Shown here piece by piece: positions 47,682 through 59,920 of a DNA stretch of 64,000 bases. Both the position numbers and the translations under genes were made by a program. The stretch's first letter is position 1. The number at the start of each line of letters is the position of its first letter. Source of the DNA: Metallosphaera yellowstonensis MK1. Lineage in GTDB: Archaea > Thermoproteota > Thermoprotei_A > Sulfolobales > Sulfolobaceae. The notes beneath the pieces are model-generated. The model ran no database searches. It worked only from the letters and a program-made list of their open reading frames with translations, and had not been told where the DNA came from. Where the stretch lies: the NCBI RefSeq assembly GCF_000243315.1, contig NZ_JH597770.1, positions 541,740 through 605,739 of the forward strand. The letters run 5' to 3'.

Positions 47682-48896
47682 GGTCTCCCACACAGCCTCT
47701 AGGTAAGAAGGATGAGGAAGGACGACGTCTATGGCATCGGAGACTTTGACACCTATCCTCATAAGTGTGGAAACAAACGTGATAATTTCCTCACCCCTCT
47801 CACTGAACGCCACGCCACCCGTTATTCTTCCCTGCTCATCTCTACAGATTTTCACAAAGCCCTCAGTCCTCTTCTCAGCTACTGCCCTCACGATCTCCGT
47901 CATGTTGGTCTTACGACATATTCCCTCAGTCCTCCCGACATAGGCTATTTGTGGTTCTGTGTAAATCACCTTAGGTATCGCGTTCCCTTCGTATTTCTTC
48001 CTGCCTCCAGTGGCGTTGATTCCAGCCACAAATCCTTTGTGAATCGCCTCGTGTGCCGTGTAGGAACCAGTCACGTCCCCAGCTGCATATATTCCGTTGA
48101 CCTTCGTTCTCATGAATTCATCCACTTCTATCTTTCCCTCACTGGTCAATTCATCGAACCCGAACGTCTCAAACTTCCTCCCAAATGTCATGACTACCAG
48201 ATCAGCGTCAAGCTTCTCCCCGTTCACCGTGACTGATCCGTTCTCAAGCTTCGCAATAGAGTTCAGCATCAGGTTGACACCCATTCTCCGGAAGTACGAG
48301 GTCACACTGGTTCTCAGATCTTGATCGTGACCGGGAAGGAGAAGTGAATCCTTTTCCACGATAGTTACCTCCTTTCCTGCCATTCTAAGTAACCAGCCGT
48401 ATTCTACCCCTCCCACTCCACCGCCTATCAGGACTACCTTGTTGAAGTCGGTCTCATAGTACGGCAGGTCATCTGAGGCCACGGTGTACTTTATGTCAGG
48501 TTTTCTAGTTCCAGTAGCGACTATCACGGCGTCTGAAGGTATCTGTTCGCCACCCACGTGAACCTTGCCGCTCCTTAATTCTGCATTTCCGTGAACTATA
48601 TCGATTCCTGCGGACTCAAGGGTGAGTGAGACAGCCTTACTCACCCTGTCTACGGTGCTCATTGAAAGGGATCTCAGTTCCTGAAAAGTGAACTTGACCT
48701 CCCTCCCCAACCTATTAAGAGAGTAGGCCAAGCCTAGAGGGGCTAACATCGCCTTGGACGGAATGCAACCGTAGAGCACACAAGTTCCTCCCAGTCTCTC
48801 AGACTTCTCCACCAGGGTTACCTTAGCCCCGTTTCTTTGGGCTACTAGAGCAGCGTAAAGCCCTGCTGGCCCAGAACCTATAATGGTGACCTTCAT
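47661..48896 (-). CDS. Dihydrolipoamide dehydrogenase-like flavoprotein
   Basis: 411 residues. FAD motif GSGPAG at 7-12, redox-active disulfide Cys39/Cys44 in GGTCVLYGCIPSK, NAD motif GGGVGGVEYG near 158, second FAD motif YAAGDVTG and the C-terminal HPSYLEAVWE pair that supplies the active-site base. Sequence type covers lipoamide dehydrogenase and mercuric reductase relatives. About 40 residues shorter than usual E3 enzymes, mainly in the C-terminal region. No 2-oxoacid dehydrogenase genes adjoin it. Confidence 0.85.
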
Positions 48897-48927
48897 GATA
48901 ATTCTATTCGGCTAGCTAAAATAAAAT

Positions 48928-49353
48928 TCACTTCACAACTAGGACTGGGATCTTTGCCTCATGGATTATCCTTGAAGAGACGCTACCTAGGAACATCCTC
49001 TTTATGGTAGACAGTCCTCTACTACCAGTCACTATCAGATCCACGCCGTTCTTTGAGGCATAATCCATAACAGCGGTAGCAGGATCCCCCTCAACTATCA
49101 CACCTTCCACCTTGATACCTGCATCGCTGGCCTGTTTCTTAGCTCCCTCCACGTCGGCCTTGGCCTTATTATAGAGCGACTCAATGACATCTGGGGGTAC
49201 CGGACCTATTCCGGCTCCCAAGATTATTGACGTGTCTACGACCTCTATAATGTCCAACTTAGCCTCATATCTCTTAGCTAAGTCTATCGCTACGTTTAGG
49301 GCCCTTTTGGCGTTCTCCGAACCATCGAACGCCACAAGCATATGTTTGAACAT
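48928..49353 (-). CDS. Universal stress protein (UspA family)
   Basis: 141 residues from ATG 49353 (MFKHMLVAFDGSENAKRAL). ATP-binding Usp signature GSRGLSTIKRMFLGSVSSRI near the C-terminus. Cytoplasmic stress or nucleotide-sensing protein. An ATG 17 codons upstream exists, but those codons lack similarity to the family start. Confidence 0.9.
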   Translation of the reverse strand: MFKHMLVAFDGSENAKRALNVAIDLAKRYEAKLDIIEVVDTSIILGAGIGPVPPDVIESLYNKAKADVEGAKKQASDAGIKVEGVIVEGDPATAVMDYASKNGVDLIVTGSRGLSTIKRMFLGSVSSRIIHEAKIPVLVVK

Positions 49354-49436
49354 GGTTCTCAAATACACTTCATCAAGATAGTAATTAAATATTAGCACTT
49401 TCAATACCCTAACCGTATGTTAACAAGGTTAAAAGA

Positions 49437-50690
49437 TCAGTAAACTACGTTGAGCCCCTCCGTCACTAGGTGTCCAGCTCTCAAGTACATGTATCTCCGT
49501 TTCTCTCCATATGTTCCAACTATCCCTTCAAGGAGAGACCTCAAGTTTCCAGAGATCACTACCTCTCTCACACCCTTGATTTGGTTATTCTCTACATACC
49601 AGCTCACTGGAGCTACCACGCCAAACTCACCTGTCTCCCAGTTACTGGTGTGGACGCCCTGGACTTGGTCTATCACCAACGTTCCTGGGGTCTCCTCTGC
49701 CCTCCCAGGATGTTCTAGTTCTAAGTTTGAGACCCCAATTGACGGTGTGCTTGCGAAGGATCTGATTGCAGAGCATGAATTTTCTATCTTTAATTTTCTG
49801 GACCAGTACCAGTTGGTGAGGGGCCTGGAGAAAACTCCTTCTTCCAATACGACTTTCCTGGAAGTTTGTTGGCCCTCTCCGTCGAATGATCTGCTGTAAG
49901 GAGACATCTCGTCCTCAGGATTGTCCACAACGGTCAAACTTCCGTACTTCTCCTTTAGCTTAAGCGGAGATCTTCCCCTAAAGACGTTCTCCCCGTTAAT
50001 GGCGGAGGAGATAATGGGACCCAGGAGTTCAGCTGCAGCCTTAGGAGTGAAGGCTATAACCTTGGGTTTCCTCCCTAGCTTCTCCCTCTTTGCGGATATT
50101 TTTACCTTCTCTATCACCTCTCGCTTAATCAGATCTACGTCTATTCCTCTCCTGAACCTCGAGGAGGCACTCTCCCAGACTTCAGGACTCACAGTCCCTG
50201 ACTCCTTATAGTTCGCCATCACGCTAACGTAAATCCCCGTCCTGGTCTCCTCGGCGTCTACCCCCTCAGTACTCACTATTTTAATGGTGCTCTCCTCCAC
50301 GTCAACGTCGATGCTGACCAAGTTGACCTTTTCCCTCAAGTCCTCCAACGTCCTCATCAACTCCTTGGGCAGTTCCTGTAGATCGAGCTCGTCACGGAGG
50401 TTAAGATGCCTAGGTCTAGAGGGAGGTGGCGGGACATTATCCACGTCCTCCTCGCTGGCCCTTATGGAACTCATAGCCTTCTCCAGTAGATCGTCAGTAA
50501 GTATCGTCGAGAAGGCGAAACCAACCTTACCGTCCTTAAAAACCCTGAGTCCGTAACCTTCCTCCTGTAAGGATCTGGCGTAATACTGGTTCTCCCTCCT
50601 CACACCACCTTCCCTTCTCCTTATCGAGTAGAGTTCCGCTGAGACCCCCATAGTCTTAGCTCTCTCTAAAACCTTGAATACGTCGGTCAT
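49437..50690 (-). CDS. tldE: TldE/PmbA-type subunit of the TldD/TldE protease
   Basis: About 417 residues from ATG 50690. Family segments visible: [18 protein letters not shown] near the N-terminus and [39 protein letters not shown] toward the C-terminus. Non-catalytic partner of TldD; in archaea the pair forms a heterodimeric metalloprotease. The ATG overlaps the tldD stop by 4 bp (50687-50690). An upstream in-frame ATG at 50774 lies within tldD and is not favoured. Confidence 0.88.
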   Translation of the reverse strand: MTDVFKVLERAKTMGVSAELYSIRRREGGVRRENQYYARSLQEEGYGLRVFKDGKVGFAFSTILTDDLLEKAMSSIRASEEDVDNVPPPPSRPRHLNLRDELDLQELPKELMRTLEDLREKVNLVSIDVDVEESTIKIVSTEGVDAEETRTGIYVSVMANYKESGTVSPEVWESASSRFRRGIDVDLIKREVIEKVKISAKREKLGRKPKVIAFTPKAAAELLGPIISSAINGENVFRGRSPLKLKEKYGSLTVVDNPEDEMSPYSRSFDGEGQQTSRKVVLEEGVFSRPLTNWYWSRKLKIENSCSAIRSFASTPSIGVSNLELEHPGRAEETPGTLVIDQVQGVHTSNWETGEFGVVAPVSWYVENNQIKGVREVVISGNLRSLLEGIVGTYGEKRRYMYLRAGHLVTEGLNVVY

Positions 50691-52018
50691 CCCACCTTCA
50701 CCTTCACCCTGATATAAGGCCCCCCAGTACTCACTGGTACACTCTGACCGCCCTTTCCGCAATGACCGGGCCACACATCGAAGTCCTTGGAGACCGCAGT
50801 GATCTTACCCAAGGTCTCTATGGTGTAACCTGAGATGGCCGTGTTACGTAAAGTACCCTGAATTTCGCCATTCTCTATGACATAACCTTCCTGAATTCCA
50901 AACTGAAACGTACCGTCAGGGCTAGTTTGTCCTCCCAGAGGGGACACCAAGAGGTAACCACTCTTGACGTCCTTTAGTAGCTCCTCTTTGCTCCAGGAAC
51001 CTGGTTTCATGTAGGTATTCCTCATTCTTATGAGCAAGGGGCTCCTGAAATCCTCAGCTCTGCCATTCCCTGTAGGTCTCTCACCAAGATAAGCTGAGTA
51101 AAACCTGTCCACTAACATTTCCGATACGAGTCCCCTATCCACTATTTTCACTTCCCTGGACTCTACGCCTTCGTCGTCATAGGGGGTGAAGCCGTGAGCC
51201 ATGGGATGGTCCAGCACACCTGAATCCACAACTGTCACGAAGTCTTCTGCTATCTTCTTTCCTCTGAGCTCGCCCAGGATGCCGTTGACGGCTAGGTCTG
51301 CCTCAGCCAGATGTCCCAACGCCTCATGGGAGAAGACGCCCACGACGTCGGGGGCTAAAACCACGTCTGCATCTCCCCCCCTTGGAGGCCTACCCTTGAG
51401 TTGGTTCTCCAGCCTCTTCCTTACAACTTCCACCGTTTGGTTCACGTCGAAGACTTCCAAAGGGTAACCCAAGTGCGTGGAGAGGGACGCACTAGCTGAC
51501 GCTGTCACCTCCCCCTCTCTGGCTGTCGCTCTAATGGAGACTCCACTGATGCTGTAGCTCATCTCTATCTCCCTCTCTTCTGTACTGAAGTAGCCCTTGT
51601 TAATTTTTGAGATGAATATTCTAACGTTCACGCTCTTCACGCTGGGGTGAGATCTCATCACAGCTTCCTTAATTTTCTCGGCATCCCTCATGATTTCTTC
51701 CACGCTCTTGTTTACCTCTTTCTTAGGGAGTACCTTCACCCTGTCTCTCTTTGGAGGAAGGAAAACGATATTGATCCTCTCGTCTCCGTAAGCGCTGTTC
51801 ACAGCCCTTTCCGCCTCATCGCCTGTACTTTTAGAGAAACTGTAATACCCCCAATTCCCGTTGACTAGGACTCTCAGCGAACTCCCCGCTTCTCTCCCTA
51901 ACGAAGTCACTTGTTTAGTGGTTTCAGTTACGTACACTGAGGTTTCATCAACGTCGTAAGTCCTGAGGTCTGCGAAGATAGCTCCTAAGCCTTCGGCCCT
52001 CTTCAGAAGTTCAAGCAT
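50687..52018 (-). CDS. tldD: TldD metalloprotease subunit
   Basis: 443 residues. The zinc motif HEALGH (HExxxH) is seen at about residues 228-233, followed by the glycine-rich C-terminal region ([13 protein letters not shown] and [12 protein letters not shown]). Catalytic half of the TldD/TldE protease that degrades unfolded peptides. First gene of the pair; the ATG at 52018 is divergent from nikR with 33 bp between. Confidence 0.9.
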   Translation of the reverse strand: MLELLKRAEGLGAIFADLRTYDVDETSVYVTETTKQVTSLGREAGSSLRVLVNGNWGYYSFSKSTGDEAERAVNSAYGDERINIVFLPPKRDRVKVLPKKEVNKSVEEIMRDAEKIKEAVMRSHPSVKSVNVRIFISKINKGYFSTEEREIEMSYSISGVSIRATAREGEVTASASASLSTHLGYPLEVFDVNQTVEVVRKRLENQLKGRPPRGGDADVVLAPDVVGVFSHEALGHLAEADLAVNGILGELRGKKIAEDFVTVVDSGVLDHPMAHGFTPYDDEGVESREVKIVDRGLVSEMLVDRFYSAYLGERPTGNGRAEDFRSPLLIRMRNTYMKPGSWSKEELLKDVKSGYLLVSPLGGQTSPDGTFQFGIQEGYVIENGEIQGTLRNTAISGYTIETLGKITAVSKDFDVWPGHCGKGGQSVPVSTGGPYIRVKVKVG

Positions 52019-52051
52019 GATATAAAACCTCGCCTGGGTACAATTGTCTCA

Positions 52052-52474
52052 ATGAACGTTGAAAAGATTAGCGTATCAGTGGACAAGGAACTCCTCAAGA
52101 GACTGGAGGAGTACATGTCTCGCACAGGGTTAGGGGACAGATCCAGGGTGGTACAGCTGGCCCTAAGGGACTTCCTCGACGAAAGGGGCCTCGGTGAGGA
52201 GGACGTCCTAGGCATAATAAGCATAGTCTATGAGGAGAGTCTAGCCAAAAACGCGTTGACGGAACTTCAGCACAGCCTGCATCACCTCATAATTTCCACC
52301 CTCCACGTGCACGTGAACGAGAAGGTCTGTATGGAGGCTATAGCAGTCAGGGGTAAGAGGAAGGAGTTGGTGGAACTTCTATCCCTTCTGTCCAAGACTA
52401 GGGGAGTTAAAAAGTCCAAGCTCGTTATTTCAACACAGATTGAGGATGAGGATCAAGATAGCCAAAGAGTGTAA
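52052..52474 (+). CDS. nikR: NikR-type nickel-responsive regulator
   Basis: 140 residues: N-terminal ribbon-helix-helix (KISVSVDKELLKRLEEYM, then SRVVQLALRDFL) and a C-terminal ACT-like metal domain with the HVHVNEKVCMEAIAVRG signature carrying the His/His/Cys nickel ligands. Presumably controls nickel uptake genes elsewhere; no nickel transporter or hydrogenase is in the window. Overlaps the next gene by 29 bp. Confidence 0.88.
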   Translation: MNVEKISVSVDKELLKRLEEYMSRTGLGDRSRVVQLALRDFLDERGLGEEDVLGIISIVYEESLAKNALTELQHSLHHLIISTLHVHVNEKVCMEAIAVRGKRKELVELLSLLSKTRGVKKSKLVISTQIEDEDQDSQRV

Positions 52475-53105
52475 GGAATTGGGAATCTTCGTGGCTCACA
52501 CTGAGGTTCTTGGCGTAACTAACGGTAGAGGAAAGTTTCACGAACTTATGAATGAGACTGAGGAAAAGTTCAGAAAGGGAGACACAGAATCTCTGAAGAT
52601 TGAACCCGTGGTGCGGGCCTACAGAGACTTCTACTGGAAGATAGGGATAGATCCCACGAAGACCAGACCGTCTGGAGAGGCTTTGAGGAGAAGAGTAGTA
52701 AGGGGGGACAGCCTACCGAGGATAAACGATGTGGTCGACGCGGGAAATCTAGTGAGCTTAGAGACTCTTATATCGATCGGGTTATACGATTTGGAAAAGT
52801 TTAAGGGAGAGCCTTGGATTGTTTTGAGCCGGGGAGGAGAACTGTTCCAAGGACTTGGAAATAAAATCGAGGAGTTGCAGAGGGGAGTCCCCATTATGGT
52901 TGATGAACTGGGTACAGTGATGCACATATTCCCTCACCGTGACTCCGTCCTCACTAGTGTGAGGATCGATACCAGGAACGTGTTGGTGGTAGGTGCAGGG
53001 GTTCCAGGTATAGAGCCTCCTTTAGTTATGAAGGCGGTGAAGATGACAGCTAGTTTACTCGAGGGGCTAGGCGGCAGAGTATCACATGAGGTGACGCTAG
53101 AATGA
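52446..53105 (+). CDS. B3/B4 (PheRS beta-like) domain protein
   Basis: 219 residues from ATG 52446. The central part (YRDFYWKIGIDPTKTRPSGEALRRRVVRG and SIGLYDLEKFKGE) matches the B3/B4 tRNA-editing domain found in phenylalanyl-tRNA synthetase beta and in stand-alone proteins (COG3382). Could deacylate mischarged tRNA or bind amino acids; not established. Overlaps nikR by 29 bp and the homoserine dehydrogenase start by 4 bp (ATGA). Confidence 0.82.
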   Translation: MRIKIAKECKELGIFVAHTEVLGVTNGRGKFHELMNETEEKFRKGDTESLKIEPVVRAYRDFYWKIGIDPTKTRPSGEALRRRVVRGDSLPRINDVVDAGNLVSLETLISIGLYDLEKFKGEPWIVLSRGGELFQGLGNKIEELQRGVPIMVDELGTVMHIFPHRDSVLTSVRIDTRNVLVVGAGVPGIEPPLVMKAVKMTASLLEGLGGRVSHEVTLE

Positions 53106-54040
53106 AGGCCATCATGGTTGGTTTTGGGCAAGTGGGGAGAAGCCTGAGGACTCTCCTTCAGGGAAGGGCTAAGGAGTTGGGCGTCGAGGTCGAGATAGAG
53201 GCTGTTGTGACTAGGAGGGGGATCATGATAGGCGACGGAGAAGAATTCAGAAAAACTAGGGACGGAACAGCTATGGACGCCCTCAATTTGATAGGACCTG
53301 ACCTGGTCATAGATGTGAGCTCAGCAAACTATCAGACAGGAGAGCCATCTCTTTCCCTGTACATCGAGGCCCTCAGGAGAGGAGTTCACGTAGTGACTTC
53401 CAATAAGGCACCTTTGGCCCTTAAGTTCTGGGAAATAATGGATACCTCCAGAAGGCATGGAGGCAAGTTGGGCTTCCAGGCAACCGTGATGAGTGGCGTG
53501 CCCTCTGTTAACTTAATTAGAGTCATGCCTGGGCTCAAGATAACGAGGATAAGGGGAATCCTCAACGGTACCACTAACTACATCCTGAGCAAAATGTACC
53601 AGGGGCTCAGTTACGAAGAGGCCCTTAAAGAGGCCCAAGAGCTCGGATACGCTGAGTCGAATCCAGAGCATGATGTCAACGGCTTCGATGCTGCGGCTAA
53701 ACTGGTCATATTGGCTAACTACGGACTGGGAAGTAGGGCCAACATAAACTCTGTACATTTTAAGGGAATCAAGGAGTTGTCTCAGGAGAGGATAATTGCT
53801 CTTAAGAGACAGGGCAAAAAGGTGAAACTGGTAGCTGAGGCCTACGGCAACTCCCTAACCGTTGAGCCTAGGGAGATAGGGCCAGAAGATCCTCTCTATA
53901 ATATCGACGGGGTAACTAACGCTCTGCACATCAGCTCTGACGTTCAGGAGATCACGGTGATAGGTCCTGGGGCAGGTCCACTGAACGCAGCATTCGGGGT
54001 CTTCTCCGATATTGTACTCATGAGTAAGGGACTATACTAA
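53102..54040 (+). CDS. hom: Homoserine dehydrogenase
   Basis: 312 residues. NAD(P) motif GFGQVGRSL at the N-terminus, TSNKAPLA near 99, and the signature ILNGTTNYILSKM followed by EAQELGYAESNPEHDVNGFDAAAKL with catalytic Lys/Asp/Glu. No ACT domain, as in short archaeal forms. Converts aspartate semialdehyde to homoserine for Thr/Met synthesis. Coupled to the B3/B4 gene. Confidence 0.93.
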   Translation: MKAIMVGFGQVGRSLRTLLQGRAKELGVEVEIEAVVTRRGIMIGDGEEFRKTRDGTAMDALNLIGPDLVIDVSSANYQTGEPSLSLYIEALRRGVHVVTSNKAPLALKFWEIMDTSRRHGGKLGFQATVMSGVPSVNLIRVMPGLKITRIRGILNGTTNYILSKMYQGLSYEEALKEAQELGYAESNPEHDVNGFDAAAKLVILANYGLGSRANINSVHFKGIKELSQERIIALKRQGKKVKLVAEAYGNSLTVEPREIGPEDPLYNIDGVTNALHISSDVQEITVIGPGAGPLNAAFGVFSDIVLMSKGLY

Positions 54041-54098
54041 CTCCAACGTTCTCTCTTATATTTATAAACGCTGAGGTAACATAGAAAATAGTGATATT

Positions 54099-54956
54099 TT
54101 GCAGACTAACATAAAGGCAAGATTGATCTATTACGCCAAACTGAGTAAACCCAGAATAATCTGGTTACTGGATTTAGCTGCCTTATCTGGGGCGTTCCTG
54201 TCAGGCAGGTTTCTCCCCATGAACTTACTTTTAGTATTAGTCGGTGGTACATTGGCCTCTGCTGGTTCAATGATAGTGAACGAAGGTATAGAGATAGACA
54301 GAGACAAAGTTATGAGAAGGACGTCCAAGAGGCCCACAGTCATGGGCTATGTCACTAGGAAGGAGGCAATATACGTCGGGACTGTCATGTTGACCGCAGG
54401 TACGCTCTTCGGGTTGGTCGATAATGTGTGGACAGCTTTCTTTATCCTCTTAGGTGGGCTGGTCTATATTCTAGTGTACACTGTTTGGCTCAAACCAAGG
54501 ACACCACTGAACATAGTGATCGGAGGGCTGGCTGGGAGTGCTGCAGCTTGGGCTGGATACGCTTCCTCCACTAACTCTTTCACCTTGGCATCATTGTTTT
54601 TGGGTTTGCTCATCTTCATGTGGACTCCAGGCCACTTCTGGGCACTGGCCCTGAGATTTAAGGAGGACTACGGGAGGGCAGGAATTCCAATGCTACCCGT
54701 GATAATGAATGAAAACTTCTCAGCCAAGATGATAGCACTCTCCAACGCCCTCATGATTCCCTTTGCACTGGTACTATCCCTTTACGCTGGGACGATGTAC
54801 ATGGTCGTGGCTGTGCTTCTATCTATCATCCAAATGTACTTCAGTATAAGACTCATGAGGAATCCCACAGGAGAGGAAGCTTGGAGGTCGTTTAAGTTCT
54901 CTTCACCGTATCTGGCTATCCTACTTATCCTGATAGTTCTCAGTAGGATAATATGA
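54099..54956 (+). CDS. ctaB: Heme O synthase-like protoheme farnesyltransferase
   Basis: 285 residues from TTG 54099, about eight helices. UbiA-superfamily motif [19 protein letters not shown] (with Glu where CtaB enzymes usually have the first Asp of NxxxDxxxD) and the CtaB-specific [17 protein letters not shown]. Makes heme O or the As-type heme used by the terminal oxidases such as DoxB. TTTATAAACG about 35 bp upstream of the TTG is the likely promoter. Confidence 0.9.
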   Translation: MQTNIKARLIYYAKLSKPRIIWLLDLAALSGAFLSGRFLPMNLLLVLVGGTLASAGSMIVNEGIEIDRDKVMRRTSKRPTVMGYVTRKEAIYVGTVMLTAGTLFGLVDNVWTAFFILLGGLVYILVYTVWLKPRTPLNIVIGGLAGSAAAWAGYASSTNSFTLASLFLGLLIFMWTPGHFWALALRFKEDYGRAGIPMLPVIMNENFSAKMIALSNALMIPFALVLSLYAGTMYMVVAVLLSIIQMYFSIRLMRNPTGEEAWRSFKFSSPYLAILLILIVLSRII

Positions 54957-55029
54957 CCCAGGTCATTGGGGACACTTTCCGGTTTTCTCTTTAGGGTTTT
55001 AACGTCACGGTAGCCCTAGTTAAGAGATA

Positions 55030-55035
55030 ACCTTA
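55030..55035 (+). repeat. Target-site duplication, left copy
   Basis: ACCTTA directly outside the left inverted repeat of the IS; the same six bases follow the right end at 56161-56166. Confidence 0.8.
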
Positions 55036-56160
55036 CAGCAGTTATGGGAATCTTAGGGAGGTAATACGAAAAATCCGGTATTGGTGAGAAGTTTTTCGAC
55101 GTCGTCCCGCTGAAAAGGTGCGGAAAGAGACAGATCGAGTTCGCTAGGGAGAGGCTGTCAGGGAGATCAACAGGCTGGGCGTGGTGAGGGGGAAGGGGAG
55201 GAGCAGGAAGGTTAACTGGCGCTAGTCCTCATGGTCCTGGTAGGTGGGAGGGCCAGCGTGAGGAACGGGGCCGAGACGTTCGGGTTGGAACGTGAATTGA
55301 TGGGGCGTTGGGAGAACTTGACGACGCGTGGAGGTCCTGTCAGGCTGGTGAAGGGTCAGGTCGTCATCGTGGACGACACAGTGGACCACGACGCTCCGGG
55401 AGGACGTGAGCCCCTGAGAACTACTGGACCTACTGCCACACCCACGGGAGGTTCGAGAGGGCCAAGCTCCTCACGGTCGCCATAGTGGACCTCGGGCAGG
55501 ACGTTCATGGTGGGAGCTTTCCCCTACGCCGTGAGGAAGATGTTGAATTTGTGAGGGTCACCGAGTTCAAGACCAAGATCGACGTGGCCAGATGTTGGAC
55601 GTGCTCAAGGAGCCCTTCCGGTAGCCAGGGTCGTCTTCGACCCCAGTACTGTCCGAGAAGCTCGTGACGGACAACGTGGTGTCTGAGCTCAAGTCCAACC
55701 GAACTCAGGGTCGGCCCGGGGGACCCTCGAGGAGGTGGAGGGACACCTCCGAGTGGGAGACCCCCTGGAGTCTACTACGCCGACCTGACCCTGGGAGGCC
55801 GACCCATTACGGTGAAGTTGCTAGTCCGGGAACATAAACGTGACTCTGGGACACACGCCAGGTACCTCTACACCACCGACCTCTCGCTCAGCGAGGAAGT
55901 CGAGGAGGCCTGTTGTGTGGGAGATCGAGGAGCTCCACAGGGACGTCAAGGCCCTGGGACTGGAGGACTCCTCATTCTGGAGGAGGGAGAGGCTTCAGGG
56001 TTACCTCACGATCTTCACCATCAACAACGTCGTCAGGGAGCTGGTGGGGGAGCCGAACCTGAGGAGCGTGGAGGCGTTCCTCATGTTCTTGAACGTCATT
56101 TAGGCGGACCACCTGGGCTGATGAAAATCTTTAAGTTACGTTAAAATCCCATAACTGCTG
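55036..56160 (+). mobile_element. DDE-type IS with intact ends, 1,125 bp (ISC1217-like?)
   Basis: Perfect 14-bp terminal inverted repeats (CAGCAGTTATGGGA at 55036-55049 and its complement at 56147-56160) flanked by a 6-bp direct repeat ACCTTA. The inside encodes a transposase on the plus strand that is broken by several frameshifts. Size, repeat length and 6-bp duplication recall ISC1217 of S. solfataricus, but I cannot confirm by alignment. The DNA is much richer in G and C than its neighbours, a sign of foreign origin. A 221-bp deletion derivative is at 43718. Confidence 0.85.
55230..56103 (+). pseudogene. Frameshifted transposase of the 1.1-kb IS
   Basis: Protein-like pieces in changing frames: VKGQVVIVDDTVDHDAPGG near 55345 (first DDE aspartate), FERAKLLTVAIVDLGQD near 55460, HARYLYTTDLSLSEE near 55855 and WEIEELHRDVKALGLEDS near 55920 through the TAG at 56103. 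The spacing before WEIEELHRDVK suggests a Y-R-E-K box typical of the IS4 superfamily, with a small deletion through it (residues around EEACCV replace the expected Y...R). At least four frameshifts, so inactive. Confidence 0.8.
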
Positions 56161-56166
56161 ACCTTA
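56147..56166 (-). repeat. Right inverted repeat of the IS plus right ACCTTA copy
   Basis: 56147-56160 is the exact reverse complement of 55036-55049; 56161-56166 repeats the left-flank ACCTTA. Confidence 0.85.
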
Positions 56167-56178
56167 GTTAAGAAAAAC

Positions 56179-56976
<798 letters not shown>

Positions 56977-57030
56977 TCATTAAAAGACGTAATATTAATG
57001 CTTTAATTCCGGTTCTCACAAGATTAAGTT

Positions 57031-57594
57031 ATGGTCAATTTTGAGAGGGGAACAACACTTCAGACGATGACGGTGCTGATCCCTTGGGTCGGCCCCAGTG
57101 TCTCAACACTATTGCTAGTTAGGAGAATGAGAGACTTCTGGAACTCAGCCCCCTATCTCCTTTACATTACACCTCTCTCCTTCGCATCGACTATAGCGTT
57201 CACAGCTATATATATGAAAAATTTGCTTATGATTGCACTCATTTATTCCCTAGTTTCCCCTCTCCTGTTTACCTTTATTTATTCTAAGAAATATGACTCG
57301 ATGCAAATTAATGTCAACGAGTATTACATCGAGGTGAAACTTAAGGTTCCCCTTTTAACCGATAACGTAATCGACCCAAACGCTCTGTTCGAAAAGGTGG
57401 TCAATAAGGCTGTGAGAAGGATAAGGAACCCCTACTATCACTATAAGCTCAAGTCGTTGGGAAACTGTTCCAACCTGAAGGTAAACCTATCTGAGAACAA
57501 GATAACATTAAGGAGACGCTGTGGAGATATTACAGTGGAAGTGATAATCTCTAATAATGATATAGCGGACATGAAAGTGTCTATCTCCTATTAA
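57031..57594 (+). CDS. Membrane-anchored protein of unknown function
   Basis: 187 residues. Hydrophobic segments at about 12-30, 38-58 and 62-84, then a soluble C-terminal domain (90-187) of alternating strands and a basic helix (FEKVVNKAVRRIRNPYYHYKLK). One cysteine pair (LGNCSNLK, RRCGDITV). Not recognised. ATG 57031 follows CACAAGATTAAGTT at the TATA distance. Divergent from the crotonase gene. Confidence 0.55.
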   Translation: MVNFERGTTLQTMTVLIPWVGPSVSTLLLVRRMRDFWNSAPYLLYITPLSFASTIAFTAIYMKNLLMIALIYSLVSPLLFTFIYSKKYDSMQINVNEYYIEVKLKVPLLTDNVIDPNALFEKVVNKAVRRIRNPYYHYKLKSLGNCSNLKVNLSENKITLRRRCGDITVEVIISNNDIADMKVSISY

Positions 57595-57597
57595 GCG

Positions 57598-57944
57598 AGT
57601 CACATCCTCTTGAAGGAGGCCTCCTTGCACCCTGCTTGAAGTGAGGGGGTGTGGTAACATGAGTTCTGACGGTTGCCCCGCCCCGAGGATATGGAGTGTA
57701 ATGGGACTTTCGCGCCTATACGAACCATTAATGGGATTAGGTGTGACCTCATCGACTCCAACAGTTGACGGGGTTCGACTATCAGCGGTTAAGCTCTTGT
57801 ACCCCGTTTAACCCAGACTCTTTGGTAACGCAACTCTGTCAGTGGCCGTAGCTCACAATAGAGCTTGATAGGAATGTCTAAGGAGATCTCATTCGTGAGT
57901 GGCTAAAGTTTTCCTCCCCTTCAAACTAGTTGTTACAAGACAGA
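57598..57944. other. Structured gene-free stretch
   Basis: 347 bp without a gene. It contains a perfect 14-bp palindrome AAGGAGGCCTCCTT (57613-57626), a CACCC...GGGTG pair just after it, and a long-range arm pair ACGGGGT (57768-57774)/ACCCCGT (57801-57807) that extends to an 11-bp stem with one bulge. The first could end the transcript of the gene at 57031. The rest may be an RNA or the end of a lost TnpB-type element; I see no coding evidence. Confidence 0.35.
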
Positions 57945-59003
57945 TTAGATAAACACTGGCTGAAATCTCTCTTCTCTGAAGTTCTTTGAAAGCCTTCCTT
58001 TTATGGGCAACTTGTATCCGCAGAACCTGCACCTCATATCCTCAGTTAACTTCCAGTCGAGAATTCTGAACCCCTCCCTCTCTACAATTACGTTCCCGCA
58101 GGCTGGACAGTAGGTGTTCTCAAGTGGATGCCCAGGAACGTTGCCTATGTATGCATACTTGAAACCTATCTTCTTAGCGAGAGCGTGATGTTTCTCCAAA
58201 GTCTCAACTGGAGTCCAGGGTAGGTTGTTCAATTTATAGTCGGGGTGGAACCTGAGGAAATGAATCGGAACTTCAGGTCCCACCACATCATAGAGCTTCT
58301 TCAAGAACACTTCAGCCCAACCTAGATCGTCGCCTATGGAGGGAATCACTAAGTCCGTTATTTCTACGTGCACTCCCCTCTTGATTAGTCCCTCAATTGT
58401 CTCAAATATGGGCTCCGGCCCGCTCGCTCCAGTATACCTTCTCATGAACCTGGGCTCCCCATTACCCTTAAAGTCCACAGTCACGGCGTCCAGGAAACTC
58501 TTGGCGTAGTCCACTAGTTCTTGTGTCCAATAACCGTTCGTAACCATCGTGTTGAAGAGATTGTACCTCTTGGCTATCACTCCAGTATCGTGGGCAAATT
58601 CCGCAAATATTGCGGGTTCGTTATAGGTGTACGTGATGCCGTCCACCTCGTAGGCCCTCGCCATCTCAACTACCTCCTCTGGCGATACCTCAGCACCTTC
58701 AGCTCTTCTCCTTTGACTAATATCGAAGTTCTGACAGTACATGCACATCCAGTTACATCCGAAGGTGGAGAAGGAGAAGACTCTAGATCCTGGGTAGAAG
58801 TGGACTAGTGGTTTTTTCTCTATGGGATCTATGTGTGCTGCAGCTATCTTTCCATATACGTCGAGGTAGAGTTTCCCGTTCCTGACAGACCTCACTCCAC
58901 AGAATCCCGTCTGGCCTTCCCCAACTAAACATCGCCTAGCACATGCGTCACACCTTATCCTACTGCCCTGTACAGAGTAAAGTACGGCTTCTTTTGACAT
59001 CAA
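57945..59003 (-). CDS. Radical SAM protein, COG1180/AmmeMemoRadiSam type
   Basis: 352 residues. Radical SAM motif [11 protein letters not shown] (CxxxCxxC) near residue 80; extra cysteines at the start ([21 protein letters not shown]) and a C-terminal zinc-like pair (CPACGNVI ... CRFCGYK). Belongs to the pyruvate-formate-lyase-activating-like family that in archaea sits in the AmmeMemoRadiSam set with Memo and AMMECR1 homologues, which are not in this window. Its chemistry is unknown. Divergent from the DUF309 gene with 34 bp between. Confidence 0.87.
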   Translation of the reverse strand: MMSKEAVLYSVQGSRIRCDACARRCLVGEGQTGFCGVRSVRNGKLYLDVYGKIAAAHIDPIEKKPLVHFYPGSRVFSFSTFGCNWMCMYCQNFDISQRRRAEGAEVSPEEVVEMARAYEVDGITYTYNEPAIFAEFAHDTGVIAKRYNLFNTMVTNGYWTQELVDYAKSFLDAVTVDFKGNGEPRFMRRYTGASGPEPIFETIEGLIKRGVHVEITDLVIPSIGDDLGWAEVFLKKLYDVVGPEVPIHFLRFHPDYKLNNLPWTPVETLEKHHALAKKIGFKYAYIGNVPGHPLENTYCPACGNVIVEREGFRILDWKLTEDMRCRFCGYKLPIKGRLSKNFREERFQPVFI

Positions 59004-59037
59004 ATATTTACCTTATCTTTGTGACATAAAAGGCTAT

Positions 59038-59889
<852 letters not shown>

Positions 59890-59920
59890 GCACTCAGTTA
59901 CAAATTTTCAAAATTAAAGT

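Noticed and set aside
55231-56144. Several ORFs of 60-110 codons inside the IS
   Set aside because: They are pieces of one frameshifted transposase in alternating frames.
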